A stretch of DNA of 64,000 nucleotides from Hanleya hanleyi (lineage: Eukaryota > Mollusca > Polyplacophora > Lepidopleurida > Hanleyidae): NCBI GenBank assembly GCA_036873755.1, contig JAVTVY010025229.1:47372-111371 (forward strand), given 5' to 3'. Within the stretch, counting starts at the first letter, position 1, and every line of letters begins with the position of its first letter. Under the pieces are notes generated by a model. It was not told where the DNA came from, did not search any database, and worked only from the letters and a program-made list of their open reading frames with translations. Position numbers and translations under genes: made by a program. Of this stretch, positions 10,994 through 24,110 are shown in pieces.

Positions 10994-11013
10994 GGTACGG
11001 CCATGGCCGTACC
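10994..11013. repeat. Perfect 20-bp palindrome
   Basis: GGTACGGCCATGGCCGTACC is its own reverse complement. It ends the T-rich tract. GGTACGGCCACTATCATAGC, sharing its first half, begins repeat E at 10306, so this may be a boundary or insertion scar of that repeat. Confidence 0.8.
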
Positions 11014-11280
11014 TGTTGTACCGCTTCCGACGCCCTTGCATTGCTATATATACTCAATTACACAATGTTGAATAGTTTACAGAGGAGAACGTCTCATGTG
11101 ATTGAGAAAATCGTATCTAGCGGAATGCTTCTGAAACGGCAAGATTCCTGGTGTACATTGGAAACAACAGTAGCTGTACGTGGGGTTTTGTTTTCAGGAT
11201 CTAATAGGAGGCAATATACGCATAATCTATATGTATGTCGATATATTCACTGACTGTTGTGCCTGCAGGACAGTAGTCAT
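11014..11280. other. No gene recognised
   Basis: No motif or repeat is recognised here. Confidence 0.3.
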
Positions 11281-13330
11281 GTGAGAATGTTCTTAAAGAA
11301 AACAGACATTTTCCGAATAAGATCAATGCCACATGTCAAGATTAATTGGGATATGTTCCTTCTGTTCATTTCAGGTGGAAGGACTCAAGCAGTTAAAATG
11401 GTTAAAGCGAGCTAACACTGTCTCTTTGTTTTATTGATATAACATTGCTGTAGTCAAAGAGATATTATACAGTCGCAACGAAATGCATTTACATTCGGGA
11501 GAGAATTCGAATAATGTGGCTTCACAGATCAGCACAACTCGGATAATACACAACAGGTTCTCCTCCTTCTGAGGTGTTTGATGAATATTCAACACATAAA
11601 ATCTGTTTCTTCGCACGTGTATCTATCTAGTTTGTTATTCAATTAAACACGCATTTCAAACAGTTCTTTCAGCATATGGGAATATAAGCACGGAAATATA
11701 GAATTGGTTTACTGCTGCACATGTCGCAAAATTGAATCCCATATTTCACGAGCATCAATTAAGGTTCGTACTTTCGTGCTTCTCCTTACATTGATTATGA
11801 CTCTTCCAGATGTTCGTTCGTACGAAGAACCGGACAAAAATTTTAATTTGGCATTTGAAGGGAAAGAAATTCAGGCCGTGTAGTTGAAAGCTCATTTTAG
11901 TCTGTCGACGTTGTTCCGGCTTGAGCACCATCAGATCAGCTATCTTAGATAATTCACACTATTTGGTAGAGGTCGAAACAAGTATTAATGTTGTATGGTT
12001 CAGTTCAGTCTCCAGGATAATGAAAATATTCAGTTGACAATCTAGAATCTGCCATACTACACCCCGACAAATATACTAACGCTTTTAACCGCGAGAAGGG
12101 GTATAGGTACGATAAAATTGCGCAACATCGTATCAATCGTATTGTAGCAATGTTTCCAGATGAAGATCGTCTCTTATTAGAGCGCGTTCAATATGTATAT
12201 GCCATAAGTGGTCAATTTGTATAAAATGGCGATTTTCAGATGTAACTAGCACATTACGCGTCCGCCTACAGCCAAAGGGTATCATTCCTAAGATCGCGGC
12301 GGGTCGTTTCGCTGCATCGTACACACGACTTCTTTATTAGCTTCGATTTCCTCCTTCCTTATTGTCATACGAATAAAGTTGTTCGATGAGAGACGAGGGA
12401 ATTGTCCACGAACAACGCTTGGCTACCTAGTATGGGATCTGCTGGTTGTATTACTCGCCGTTCCAAATTGATACCTTTCACACGATTCATGGAACTAGGC
12501 AATTTGTTAATTTTAATTAATTTTCTTCGAAGAAAGAGCACTCAAGCGATCCTGAAGTTTCAAAGATCTTTCAGAGATTTCAACATTCCTGGTATATATT
12601 GAATAGAGATCTTGCTGTAGGGGTTATTTTCTTTATCTGTTTCCCTGTTCTATGTTGAAAACTATCGATATCCATTGGTCGCATGTGTTATGGTTGGAGG
12701 GCAACTTTCATATCAGGATGCCTTCAAAGAAAAGGAAGAACGAGTCAAGATGGTTCTAAATGAGATCAATACGATAAGTGAAGAGCAATGGGTGACATGT
12801 GCCTCGAGTCTATTTTTGTCTGTCAACTCCATTCAAGCTAAGTCTTGCGTAAGACGTAAGACGTGAGGGCTGTACTTTGGCGGTTCAGGCGAATGAAAAA
12901 TTCATTTGTTTTATTGGTCCAAGATTGCCTTACCCATTTCAGTTCATAGCCTTTCAGCTGGGTCGGCATACTATCAAGTGATATGGGCGAATCTTGTACA
13001 AAGCTTAACGAAACAGAATTACTTGTTTTCCCTAGTGTCATCCGATATATTACCTTAATCCTAGCCATGCAGCGTCGTAGTCCTGCTTTCACCAGCGTAT
13101 AATTTATCGGGGCTGAAGATCGTTTCGATGAAGATCGATAGGGATTATGTCCCGGAATCAAGCATATTGGTTTCCCTTGTTCGATTAACTTTTTATAGAT
13201 AACCTCCTCTTCTTCTCTTTCCCAGAATCTATGAGAAATATTGCAACTGACGCACATTTGTACGCAAGATTATCTTCTCAAAATCGACCAATTTCCTACT
13301 GCTACACGGAGAATTAACGATTTCAAAACA
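11281..13330. repeat. Dispersed repeat D, central copy (patchy)
   Basis: Blocks shared with 6790-7760 and 25590-26790 occur in the same order: GATCAATGCC at 11321, TTGCGTAAGACG at 12844, TCCAAGATTGCCTTACC at 12919, GATTATGTCCCGGAATCA near 13142, and ATTGCAACTGACGCACATTT near 13239. Between the blocks the sequence is unmatched. Some short frames cross it (12675-12866, 12838-13257, 13241-13537), but none is shared between copies, so I do not call genes. Confidence 0.45.
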
Positions 13331-13640
13331 TACGAATGTGCTGCTTTAGAGAATTGTCATCGCCTTGAGGGTCGGTCGAATAACTCAGAAGCAATTATGA
13401 CCTCTGCTCTCCGTACAATGCTTTTCCCAGTTCCGAACCTTCCTCAGTTCCGCTTGTGTTGTCTCAGCATCGGATCATATATAGGTGATGTGGGTTTTCT
13501 CTCTAAAAGAGTTAGTGGCAGACAAATTGGTTTATGAAAATATTTAGACCCCGAGAAAATTTACCGATTCGAAACTGGAAATTCGACCCGGAAGAAGTAA
13601 ATGGACTCTAATATGCGGTTTATTTATCTGTATAGAAGTT
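13331..13640. other. No gene recognised
   Basis: Spacer between repeat D and the LINE fragment; no supported feature. Confidence 0.3.
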
Positions 13641-13649
13641 CCAAATCTA

Positions 13650-14536
13650 AAACCTGTCGACTTCCAGGTAAAAGTTCGATTCTTAATGCCGAAGCCAAAG
13701 CTCTATTGTCAGTTTTAGACGGTATTGGGTATCTCGAAGGTATATAGGAGGAAAATGTCATATTCTCAGATTCACTGTCATGCATTCAAGCGACTAAAAG
13801 TGGACCTTCAACTCATCGCACCATCTTGAATATTCTATGATTATATGACCGTGGACTTCATCAACAGATTGATATTTTGTTGTGTTGGTTACTTGACCAC
13901 GTTGGCATCAAAGGAAATACTGAAGCTGATGAAATGGCTAAGGTAGCCCGAGATAATAAGGTTGATCCCGTTGGAATCTCATATAGATATTACAGACCCT
14001 CTATCCTTGATTATATGAGAAAGCTGTTCCGATCTTTATGGGATGCTGTGGATAATAACAAACTTCATGAGTTTAAAAAAAAAATGTAGGCTATACTCAT
14101 CTGAGCAGCCGGAAACGTTTCGATCAGGCGATGTAAAATCGGCCATACACGATTAACTCACATCTACTGAAAAAAAAACAACCAACCCCAATGTGTATTC
14201 CATGCCACGAAGATCTTACAGTAAAACATATTCTGATCGACTGTATAGATTTTAAGATTGTAAGCGATTATTTTTATCGAGCAGCAACATTAGAAGATCT
14301 TTTATTCGGGTAAACGAAGATTGTATTTTAGGTTATTTGAGAGAAATCGGTTTGTTGTATAAATTTAAATGTATGTACATGTTTTCAGTGTGTTATGTTG
14401 ATTACTTCTGGATTGCTGGGTTATCAACTTGTTTTTGTCGGAAAACTTGGAAGAATTTTGTTCAATCGTCGCTATATAGCTGAAATATTGCTGAACGCGA
14501 CATTAAATCTCAGTTCTCTCTCTCCCTCTCTCTAGG
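13650..14536 (+). pseudogene. I-group LINE 3' end, copy 2 (RNase H and zinc motif)
   Basis: A single frame from about 13676 carries RNase H landmarks: NAEAKALLSVLD, then IFSDSLSCIQAT, then DHVGIKGNTEADEMAK at 13898-13945. It is broken by TAG near 13745 and TGA near 13838. The following PSILDYMRKLFRSLWDAVDN matches copy 1. A frame change lies near the A run at 14076. Then comes CIPCHEDLTVKHILIDC at about 14200-14250, a C-x2-C-x7-H-x4-C zinc motif known from the C-termini of such ORF2 proteins. The untranslated end is ATTGCTGAACGCGACATTAA plus a TC run at 14514-14536. Role in life: resolution of the RNA-DNA hybrid and template binding during target-primed reverse transcription. The reverse transcriptase and endonuclease are absent. 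This copy keeps the zinc motif that copy 1 lost. Confidence 0.75.
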
Positions 14537-14729
14537 AGCAGGCGCCGACGATCAGCCGGTTCGGACATGTGAAAAGCATTTTAACTGTGGTTAATTTAGA
14601 CCCTATGTGTGTTTCGAAAAATGCGAGTACAACTGTTGATCATTTGAGTTAAAACGACTTAAATTTTAACTAATCTCGAACATTGTGAAAAATATTTTAG
14701 AAACTCTCAAAACGATTTAAGAAAACCAA
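14537..14729. other. No gene recognised
   Basis: Short AT-rich spacer between the LINE tail and the family B repeats. Confidence 0.3.
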
Positions 14730-15690
14730 TTAAATACAACATTAAAAGGGTGGAGGAAAATGATGCCGGTGTACTGACGAAGTCATCTGACCCTATTGAC
14801 TGCATATTTTTTTAAACATCGCAAGAATCAAAAGTAATCTCTATGAATCTATATGTATCCCAGTCACGCATTTATCGGAAGATGTTCATGTTCATCTTGA
14901 ATGACGTGACCACACGGCCCTTAGCACTGGCTTGTGAAATACAAATATTTCACACCGATGATGTTTAGTCATCTGATGGAAAAGGATGAAGTACGTGGCC
15001 GCTAGATAGACGAAAAAGGCCCAAACAAGGGAGTACTTATAGATGGCAAGTTCGTTTGCAGAACAAATATCTCTGAGGCCCGATGCCGACCAAGCGCTTC
15101 ATTGACCGCCATGTTTGCAAATCTCAAATCTACAATCACAATGACTTCTACAGAGGGGACGAAACGCCCACCAGCAGAATCTTACCATTTACAGGCAACA
15201 AATAAAAAGGGTTATGGAAAACGATGCCGGCGTACTTTCAAGAAGTCATATGACATCGCAATATTCAAAAGCGGCCCCTGTGATGATTTGTATACCATCC
15301 ACGCTAGGTCATGGCGATTTTCAAAATTCCCTTCAGAGATCTTCGATAAAAATATGACATGTGAAGGATTTTATCATTATTTCTGAAAGAAAACTGCCCT
15401 GTTTTACACTTATATATGATGGCTTCTGGTTTCGGGTGAACTGCCTTTCCATACACACACTTAATTTATTATGCAGAGCTTTCTTTATTCACATGTATGT
15501 GCATGTATTAGGTGCTCCATGTAGATTCGTCAATATCAATTGAACACCACAACGTAGAATGGTAACTACATGGTCATTTCCGAGTAGACCGTTAAACGCA
15601 ACATGAAAAGGGTGGTAGAAAACGACCCCACTCATATGATCCCACTGACTGCATATTTCTAAAAACATATTTCTAAAAACAAGTCATATT
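14730..15690 (-). repeat. Family B repeats in tandem (two to three units)
   Basis: The AAAAGGGTGGTAGAAAACGA type block, followed by ATGCCGGCGTACT and AAGTCAT.TGAC, appears near 14745, 15206 and 15603, giving units of about 400-455 bp. The first unit contains a core remnant (14885-14965: TTCATGTTCATCTTGAATGA, then CACACGGCCC and TAGCACTGGCTT). The second holds the hairpin block GGGACGAAACGCCCACCAGC (15156) also present in family A. The units are truncated and diverged. They share the order of parts with family A, so A and B appear to be sister families. Confidence 0.6.
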
Positions 15691-16319
15691 TTTTCATGGA
15701 GTCAATACGATTCCAGCTCCTTTCTTCTTTTATGAAGTAACTGAAAAGTTTAGGGGCTTCGGTAGGATGACGACGGTGAATCAAATTTAATCATTTGCAT
15801 GCTTTCGTCAAGTAACTATATGATGAGATGTGACTGATGCCCCACGGTCAACTCCTTATATGAGTTTTTGAAATAAAGTTTAAAGATCAAGATATTTGCT
15901 TCCATTTAGACGCTATAAATGGGAATAAAGACAGACTATCTGAATCACAATGACATCTCGTCGGAATGTATACTGGTCGACCCAATCAGTAATGACTGTA
16001 TTGCACTTATACTCCGCGACAGTTGTATGTGCGTTGGATCAAGAATGTAGGGGATGGTGAATGTACTGAAGTTCATGTAAGGCCATTTAGTTTGGTTAAC
16101 CACACTGGTTAATCCGAGAAGACACGATAACTGTAGGTAGGCCGTTGCCCTTTTATTACACTCGTCGTTCCCCATCAGGGAGTCCCTATAATCGCTACCA
16201 TTCTGTCTGCAAACCTCAAATCAAAGGGCTTTATTGACGAGAAATAAAGCAACACGATAACACTTTAGTGAAAATAATATCTGGATATGAATAGACAAAT
16301 AAAAAGATGTTTTGTCAAA
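15691..16319. other. No gene recognised
   Basis: AT-rich. The minus-strand frame 15945-16175 has no recognisable motif. Confidence 0.35.
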
Positions 16320-17690
16320 GGGACATTCTGCTGGTGAATGTTTCGCCCACGAGACTTGCCATCTGTACAAATCATTATAATTGTAGTTTGTTACTGTGGA
16401 TAATAACACGATGGAGAATGAAGCGCTTCGACATCAAGCCTCACAGACTTGTGTTCTGAATATTATTTTTCCCCGTTCGGGCAGTTTCTTCTATCTAACT
16501 GTCACATAATTCATCACTTTCCATCAGATGCTTTGATAGGGCTATGACATGGTTGCTGTTTGCATAATAGGAATCGTGTGGGCATGTCATTCAAGATATC
16601 CACATGAACAGGTACAATAAAAGCGGATAAGTTAAAAATCCTCCCAGGGATACTTGAGTTCTTGCGATCTGTGTTGATGTGCACTCAGAATATTTGCCTG
16701 TGGGTATATGACTTGTTAGTACGCCGGCATCTTTTTTTACCACATTTATAACTTCAGTTTAATAGTTGCCTGTGTATGGTGAGATTCTTCTGTGGACGTT
16801 TCGTCCCCGAGGCTTGCTCTCTGTACAAATCATTGTGAGTGTAGTTTGTGATTGTGGTGAGTGTGATAAGTTTTGGTTCTTGTGAAGTTTTTAGAGATGC
16901 TGGCATAATATTGGCCTGTGAGGTGAATGTCGGTATACTGCGTTTAATTTAACGACTAATTGACGCGGACGGATACAATAGGCTTGACAAATTACAATAT
17001 TTCACAGCTGACTAGCAACAGAGATCTGAAACTTCATGTATCACAGAAAAGATGATGAACCGAGGTTTTCTGACTAAACATGATTGCATTTGCAAAATAT
17101 TTCTCCGATACTTTTTGTTGTTTTAAGATAGAATTATTCAAATAGCTATTCTAATAAAAATACGTGCTTGGTATAATCTTTAGTTAGCAGCTATACTTCA
17201 ACATTTCATTTACCTGCAAATCTATGACGCATCTTAGAGCCCTACATAGTATGGAGAGTCCCAGTATTAAAAAATCTTTTCCCGGGCTATTTTGAGTATA
17301 AAAGCTAACTTGGCTTCATGTAGACTACAACATCAACGCTCTGAATTATCTATGTAAAATCGTTCAAGCCAGTGCTAGGGGCCGTGTGGTCATGTCATTT
17401 AACATGTCCACATGAACACCTTTAACAAAAGCGTAGCGAAGAAATGTATGCTGCATGTAACAATCAAGAGAAGGCATGCTATGTTGGGTACTGAAAAGAA
17501 GTCACGTGACCTTACAGGCTGATATTCTGTCGGCATTCTACCCAAAGACATTGTAAGGATCAAGAGTGATTCATGTGATGTTTTGTATCTCAGCCACGCT
17601 TTCATATTGTGGTGGTTCATCTGGGCGCCTTGCAATTGACTGGCGTGACCACACGACCTCCACCACTGGGGTTCAAATTCGCAAAAAATA
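16320..17690. repeat. Family B fragments in both orientations
   Basis: Plus-oriented blocks occur at 16340-16440, 16560-16740 and 16795-16870. A core piece at 16565-16625 keeps the hairpin GTGTGG...CCACAT. Another plus core piece lies at 17365-17430 (GTGCTAGGGGCCGTGTGG). A minus-oriented core at 17575-17660 includes TATCTCAGCCACGCTTTCAT and GTGACCACACGACC. This is a pile of partial insertions. The minus frame 17399-17740 crosses the last core and is not a gene. Confidence 0.55.
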
Positions 17691-18529
17691 TAATGGCATT
17701 TGATCAGATTTCGACAGGAGGTAGCGTTCACCCTCAACATTTAAAATAAATTTATGGGGTTACCAGGCTTATTAATTCATAATCAGGCATCTTATATGTT
17801 TTTTTTAACGATGTAACCCTGCTCTGTTACATGGGATTTTTTAAAGATAGCAAGACGCAGACATGGCTAGCCATTGCCTTAAAACAAAATAATCCCAATT
17901 TCCCCAAGAAATTTGGAGAACACAATATCTAATTCAGAAATTCTTTCAAATCTGTTTTCAGTGAAATTAATATTTTCTTATATTATGATTGAAATAAAAG
18001 TATCATTACGAAGCCAAGTGGTTGTACTTCAAACTCAAGCATAAATATTCATTCAATTATTACTAAATAAATCTCGGTAATAAAACCATGAAACGTGACA
18101 GCCGGGATACGCAAGGATTATGCATATTGAGCAGTACTCATTAAGCATGAAAATCTTTCACATAGCAAAATCAGTTTTAACTTTAAATTCGAATAACACT
18201 TAACCCCAATAAATAGTAAGTTGAAAACAAGTCTCAAAGTTTTTCCATCAGTCTCATTTTTTTCTAAAAGATAAATTAGTAACCTGTAAAAGTTTTGAGA
18301 AGAATGAGGATTCCTGAATGTTGTTTAAAGTTGAAAAACCTCTGGAGTTAACAGTTGCGGGTAAAGTTGGCATAACAGAAATAACAGAATGATTGTCTTT
18401 ACGGCTGTACCACACGGTATCACGTTCAGACTCGAATGTGTCAACCTTGCCTGCTTCTGTTACCTGTAATCATCTTATTTGGAACCGCATGATTGTTTAA
18501 CATGTGAAAAACTATGAAATATGCAATTG
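17691..18529. other. No gene recognised
   Basis: AT-rich single-copy-looking sequence within this window. No coding signal. Confidence 0.35.
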
Positions 18530-18990
18530 TTGATTACCTATCATAGCTCTTTAGGCGAGAGTCCAGGGGCGGCCGTGGGGTCTAGATCGCCCGTAATGCG
18601 CTCTGAACGATTTCTGAACAATTTCTGGCGAATACAATCACTCTGCAATGAAGAGTATTTTTAGTTCTTTCGCAAATCTTTTACCATGAAAACGCTATCG
18701 ATGGTGGTTTCCGGCGATGCTGTATTAGAAAAATATCTGTGTAGTAAAGTAGCCTAGACACATTATGTAGACGTAACCGATATAATTCGTATTGACAATG
18801 TGGTGTTAATAAATTCTTGTAAAGGAAAGATCATTGCAGAAGAAGCGCCATCTACATTTCACAAATGTATCAGTTTTTATAACTGGCCATAACCGTTAGC
18901 AGTGAATTATTTGATGTACAAGGGAGGCAAAAGAAACAAACGACGGACGGAATACATTCCGTTCGTCGTTATTGTTACTCGCAGGGAATT
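18530..18990 (+). repeat. Dispersed repeat E, copy 2
   Basis: Counterpart of 10300-10810. Near its end, 18940-18970 forms a near-perfect inverted repeat (ACGACGGACGGAAT/ATTCCGTTCGTCGT, one mismatch), which copy 1 lacks. Confidence 0.7.
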
Positions 18991-21229
18991 GCCTGGAGAA
19001 TGGAGTACTTGCGGCAAAATTACTGCTAAAATTGCTACCAGAAACACCCCTCCACCCCCCACACACACTCCGCCTGGTTTGTTTTAATACGATTTTTATT
19101 CCTGAACCACATTCGGTTTTAATGCGAGATATACAACTTATGTTTTCCTTGAAGAGAGTCTATTATTTTCACGTTGTAGGACCAGACACTTAGTTTTTTA
19201 GCTAAATTAGTTCATGTACTGAGCTCAGTTGCTTCATTGTTTCTATTTTGAAACATTCTAGCAATTTTGCCCCAGTTTTTAGCTTTAGTCAAGGAGTTAT
19301 CTTCAAATTACTACATGCACTTTGTAACTAGTGTAAAGACTTACAGTTTATTCTTGTTCCTGCACTATTCAGAATTTCCCTCCTTCCAATCCCCTCTCAC
19401 CAACCCAGGTTACACAGACTAACACGGCTACCACCGATTTCTACTTTGTAGCTGTAACGTCTGTAACAGATTTGTTTCGTCTGGCACGCACTTTGTGACA
19501 GAAGGGGCAAACTTGAGCGTACAGTTTTTAAAGTAATTAACCGGAGAGCAAATAATTACTTGACTAAATGTCTACAAGTACGTGTAGACACAACACTGAA
19601 CACAAGGAATTAGGGTTAGTAATGATTCTTCTTATATTCTCATTTGACGATTTGGGGCAGGTTCATCTGGCAAAAATGTTTACGATATCTGAAAAACGCT
19701 GCCACCATAGTGTTGACTCTCACAGAAGTGACGAAAAATAATGCAAGGCAGCCTCAGTCTCGGCGCACGCGCATGTTTAATAGGCATAAGTGCTCGGAGA
19801 CTACGAGCTGGAGGGTCAGATGTTCAATTTTGCTTCGGAGAAGAAGGCCGTATTGTATCAAATATAAATCAGTGAGCATTCCATCAAAAGCACCTACTCC
19901 AGAAAGTGATGAATAAGTTGATTCTGGTGAGATGGAATATCTGATTAATGCAGGCACAAGATTAAACTGTATGTCTTTGCACTAGCTAACTCGCGGGGGG
20001 AGGAGATAAAGAAACTGAGATGGTTGTAATGTGGATTTATTGCTTTGGTGCAACAAGGAAACTGGAAGGCTGCAGTTAGTTTATAAAGTACATGAGATAA
20101 CATTTGAAGTTAATTACATAATAGCCGAGGAAAATTTAGTGGGAGGACAATAATTCATTTTTTGTGTGACAGATCGGCCATTTTGTTTGGAATAAAGCAA
20201 AAAATATGCAACATATAGTGAAAATATATTTTGTTGTGAAAAATATACTCACTACATTGATACAAAATGATTGAAACAGCTTCATCGGATTAATTGCTGA
20301 GAAATAAGGATATTTTAGAATTCTGCCATTTTCTAACCTAAAAAAAAATATTTTGTTTTTTCATCGACCCTAATTCATGCAAATGTATTAAATTTTCCAA
20401 AACAAATGGTTTATTTCTGAAATTTGCATTCTTGTACTTCTTAAAAATATCTTGCCTAATTGACAAAACAGAGATACAATTTCTATGTTGATGCAACGTT
20501 GAGGTGGATATAAACATGTGCAAAGATACAGTCACGAAGTTTCAAGTTCCGGAGCATGAGAGAAATGGTGGCTAAAGAAATCCGTCCTTTCCCTAAGCCA
20601 GATGTGGTTAATCCCTGTTGAACGTCTTTTGATAACACCACAACGTAAGATTATAACTATAGATTCCCTATCCAGCAAACCAGTCTTATTGGATTTTACT
20701 GATAAACAATGAAGTTTCAGCTCGTGTCGCAATTCTGATGACAGATTTGTGAGAGCGACTTGGCTGACAATAACCATTTAGATTTAACAATGTTTAATCA
20801 CTTTTCAATTGCAGTAGAATACAATTGCTTTGGTCATATATCTCCAGGCGAAGTTGTATCTGCACAACACGGGCAGTAATTGTTATTCTAATGTTCAGAT
20901 AAAAATAAACTTATGTGCTTCCATAAAGAAATTTCTGAACTACAGGTGAGAATAATGGAAGATAATAAAAATCACACTGGACGTCATCCCATCAGAAGGG
21001 TTTCCGTCTAACGCATTCATTCATGCCTATTTCTCTCATAAAGGACCGATCCGTATTGGATCATATTAGTCAGGATGTAAGCCCGTGCAAATTGCAAACT
21101 CTCTGCGTGAAAACCTACAACAAGTTTTTTTTTGCAGGAAAGATCATGGCCGTCCCCTGTTTGCGTCACCCTCTTTCTCGGTTCAGTGTTTCCGATCCCC
21201 AAAACCCCAGAATATTTTACGTGCATTGG
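18991..21229. other. No gene recognised
   Basis: Several short frames (for example plus 19644-19916, minus 20532-20777 and minus 21017-21652) have no recognisable domain. The minus frame 21017-21652 (211 codons) is the longest, but it is partly the reverse of the SINE at 21230-21420, so it is chance. Nothing else is supported. Confidence 0.35.
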
Positions 21230-21420
21230 AACGAGGAGGGAGGGAATTTGGCTTAATGTCACACTCAAGTTTGTTTCACTCATATGGTGACAGTCAGTTT
21301 GGTTGGTGGAGGAAGCCGGAGTACATGGAGAGAACCACTGCCCTTCGGCAAGTAACTGACAAACTTTCACACTTGGACCAGCTGGGCTCGAACCCGTGCC
21401 GGCATTGGAACGAGAATAAA
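21230..21420 (-). repeat. tRNA-derived SINE with mollusc-type central domain
   Basis: On the minus strand: a box B-like GGTTCGAGCCC variant (written here as GGCTCGAACCC on the plus strand near 21387), GTGTGAAAGTTTGTCAGTTAC, a GTGGTTCTCTCC block, GGCTTCCTCCACCAACCAAA, then CTGTCACCATATGAGTG and the AATGTGACATTAAGCC end. The GTGGTTCTCTCCGGGTACTC domain is the conserved centre of a tRNA-derived SINE superfamily known across molluscs. The tRNA head is truncated before box A. Confidence 0.8.
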
Positions 21421-22462
21421 TGCTACGGTACAATTTCAAGTGGATAAACAGAAAGATCTGTCCGAGACAACATATCTGCTGGCTATGAGTAGGTATTTTA
21501 TTTTTGATTTCTGAGATACAACCATGCCTTTCTAACAAGAGAGCATATTGGCTACCGCAAGAGACATCTTCTCTTCGAACTGTGAAGGGATCTGTTGACG
21601 TGAAATCAAGCGACGCGAAATCACTAGAGAAACACGGACATAACAGTGACATTTTCTGACATATAATATTGACGTGATCGATACTACTAGCACCTACTTC
21701 ATCAGCCGGTCGATTTTACAATTCCATAACTTGCTGTCCCTATCGCTTCTCCGGATACACAATTGTAATTCAATATTACACGTCAAAAGTCCTGCAATTG
21801 CTTTAGGGTGTTTTCCTTTTACGCGGTGCCGAGGTATATGAAAATAGCAGATATGAGATAATATCTTGACGGTAGAAGAGGCGTGATTAGGAACTCATCT
21901 ACTTTGATCTTGAACATGGAGGTCCTCGGTCTCTTTTGATCTTGACCCTAGACATCCTCTGTTGATGTTCTGACCCTTTTGGGATTACTTCAGGCTATAT
22001 CATGAGTAAATGACCATAAAACCTTCACAATTTCTGCAACCATGGAAAAATGGATGTTTTCCTCTCAAGGCAAACACCGATAAAAAGGGGGACAAGATGA
22101 TAAATCAATTGCAAAACATTAAAGATTGAAATCTCTGGTATCAGTCTGTCAACCCAGAAGTATACAAGATAAAATATGAGGATTGAAATATTCAGGAACC
22201 AATGATGTATTTCTCAACCTCAATCAACATGTAGTTGCATAAGCAATAATAGAAATGAGTTGACGACTCGAAATTCGTATAAAAAATGGATCATTTGAAA
22301 GTCATTTGAAGAAAAACAAGAAAGAAACGGATTATGCATACGGATTTGTTGATAAGAACTGAGTGTTCGCATCCCTTAAAACTGATGACCGTTTCTATCT
22401 TGCAAAAAAAGTTTGTGTTTATATACACCTGCACAAACGTTACGCACCGCCCAATTTTGCTA
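21421..22462. other. No gene recognised
   Basis: AT-rich spacer. Nothing matches the upstream part of a Tc1 transposase directly before 22463, so that element is 5'-truncated here. Confidence 0.35.
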
Positions 22463-22700
22463 TGGCCAGCGCAAATCCCGGATCTCAATCCTCTTGTAAC
22501 TTCTGGTACATCTTGAGTCGACAGCTAGGAACCCCACGATACAGACAATACAAGAAATGACTCAAACACTCCATGAGGAATGGGACAGTATTCCAATTGT
22601 ACAGATCAGGCGGTTGATTACCAATATGAGGAGACGAGTCGCGAGACCGACTGTACTGATAGGGTACTGTAGAATCGAAGTACACAGGACATTTTGTTAT
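22463..22700 (+). pseudogene. Tc1-like transposase C-terminal fragment
   Basis: WPAQIPDLNPL at about 22463-22495 matches the end of the DDE catalytic domain of Tc1/mariner transposases, where WPAQSPDLNPIE is typical. The glutamate after P is replaced, so the third catalytic residue is gone. After a frame change the sequence continues as TLHEEWDSIPIVQIRRLI and NMRRRVA at 22560-22645, the standard C-terminal tail. The product would cut and rejoin DNA at element ends and TA targets. The N-terminal helix-turn-helix and first two aspartates are absent, and I see no inverted terminal repeats around it. Confidence 0.75.
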
Positions 22701-23289
22701 AACTCCACGATTGAAGGTCAGAAACTGACATACTTAATTCGTCCATGAATTACCTCATTATTAGCCATTGCCATTCTTATTAAGTTCTGATTAATGACAA
22801 ACGGTGTATTTTTTGTCTTTTTTATGGGTAACTGCGTAAGCTGGTTTAATAAATGTCCAGGTACGCAATATCTTATGGCGCAGTTCTCAAATGTAAATGC
22901 CCAAACAATATAGCTGTTGTTAAATTAGGAAGGTGCTTTTGCGCAATTGTATATATATAATTGTATGGTTGCTTGGAGTTCGGCGCTAATGTTGTTTAAT
23001 GAATTAGGCTACCGTGTTTCGAACCTGTCGCTTCCCAGCCCTGTAGGAGAATTAGCTTTTAGGACTTTCATATTCTTGAGAACATAATCCATTTCGGTTG
23101 GCATGCGACCAGGTATAGCACTGGTATCCACAACCCTTCGTTTAACCCAAAGCGCTGCTGACTGCTAAGATGAGTTTTCTTGAACTCATGAAGTTTTTTT
23201 GTTAACATCAGCATTCCATAAAAAGGGAAACAGCCTTCTCCATGCTTTTTTTAAGAATATGTTTCGTCAGTAATTTCAAACAGCAGGTC
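22701..23289. other. No gene recognised
   Basis: Spacer without supported features. Confidence 0.35.
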
Positions 23290-24110
23290 TGGGAATAGCT
23301 GCACAGCACTTAAATTGGAGCGATATGCAAGAGGTGGGGAAAATTGACGTCTGGCGGCTAAAAGCGACCGTATAACTCCAGAGGAAAGCATCTCTTGGAA
23401 CCTAACATTCAGACCCGAGAAAACGGTGGATTCTCGGACGTAGCCTTAGTATTTCAGCCGCGCTTTTATTGCGCCTGTTCATGTGGAGAGTATGGAGTAT
23501 CCACACGGCCCCAAGCACCGGCTTAAGCGGATTTAGATACGCTAGCTCGGGGGCTGTGATGACAGATCAGTTCAAACAACTCATCTGATGTTAATGGATG
23601 ATCCTCAACATGGGGTAACCTGGTAGATGCAAGAATACACAGAGAAACAAACCTACAATGCCCGACGTCGTACGGCTTAAATTTCCCACCAAAACAATAA
23701 ACCTACATATATTTGTCGAGTGACATGTACAGAGGCGGATCGCGGGGACTAACATTCCGCCAGCAGAATGCTGCTATATACAGGTATATATTAGAGCGAT
23801 ATGCAAAAGGTGGGAAAAATTGATGACGTCTGGCGACTACAAAGCAACCATATGACTACAGGAAAGCATCCCTTGACCCGTAACATTCAGACCAGAGAAT
23901 ACGATGAATTATCGGTCATAGCCTTAGTATCTCAGCCGCGTTTTAATTGCAGCTGTTCATGTGGAGGATATGAAGTATCCACACGGCCCCTAGCACAGGC
24001 TCAAACGGAATCAGATACGCTAGCTTGGGGGCTGTGATGACAGATCAGCTCAAACATCTCATCTGATGCATCTACAAAACGACCCTCTGTAGCTCTTGTG
24101 AACAAAGAGA
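23290..24110 (-). repeat. Family C repeat, tandem dimer
   Basis: Two units share GAGCGATATGCAA, AAAATTGACGTCTGGCG, GAAAGCATC, TAACATTCAGACC, then a core (23449-23540 and 23927-24018) and ATACGCTAGCTCGGGGGCTG, with GACAGATCAG after it. The core starts are 478 bp apart. The second core folds well: closing stem GTATCT/AGATAC, hairpin GTGTGG/CCACAT, hairpin CAGCTGC/GCGGCTG. The same family in plus orientation is at 52390-53010. Confidence 0.75.

Noticed and set aside
10787..11253. Phe-rich membrane proteins
   Set aside because: Produced by the T-rich tract in three overlapping frames.
21017..21652. 211-codon minus-strand protein
   Set aside because: It has no domain and runs through the reverse of a SINE; the plus strand is open over the same bases too.
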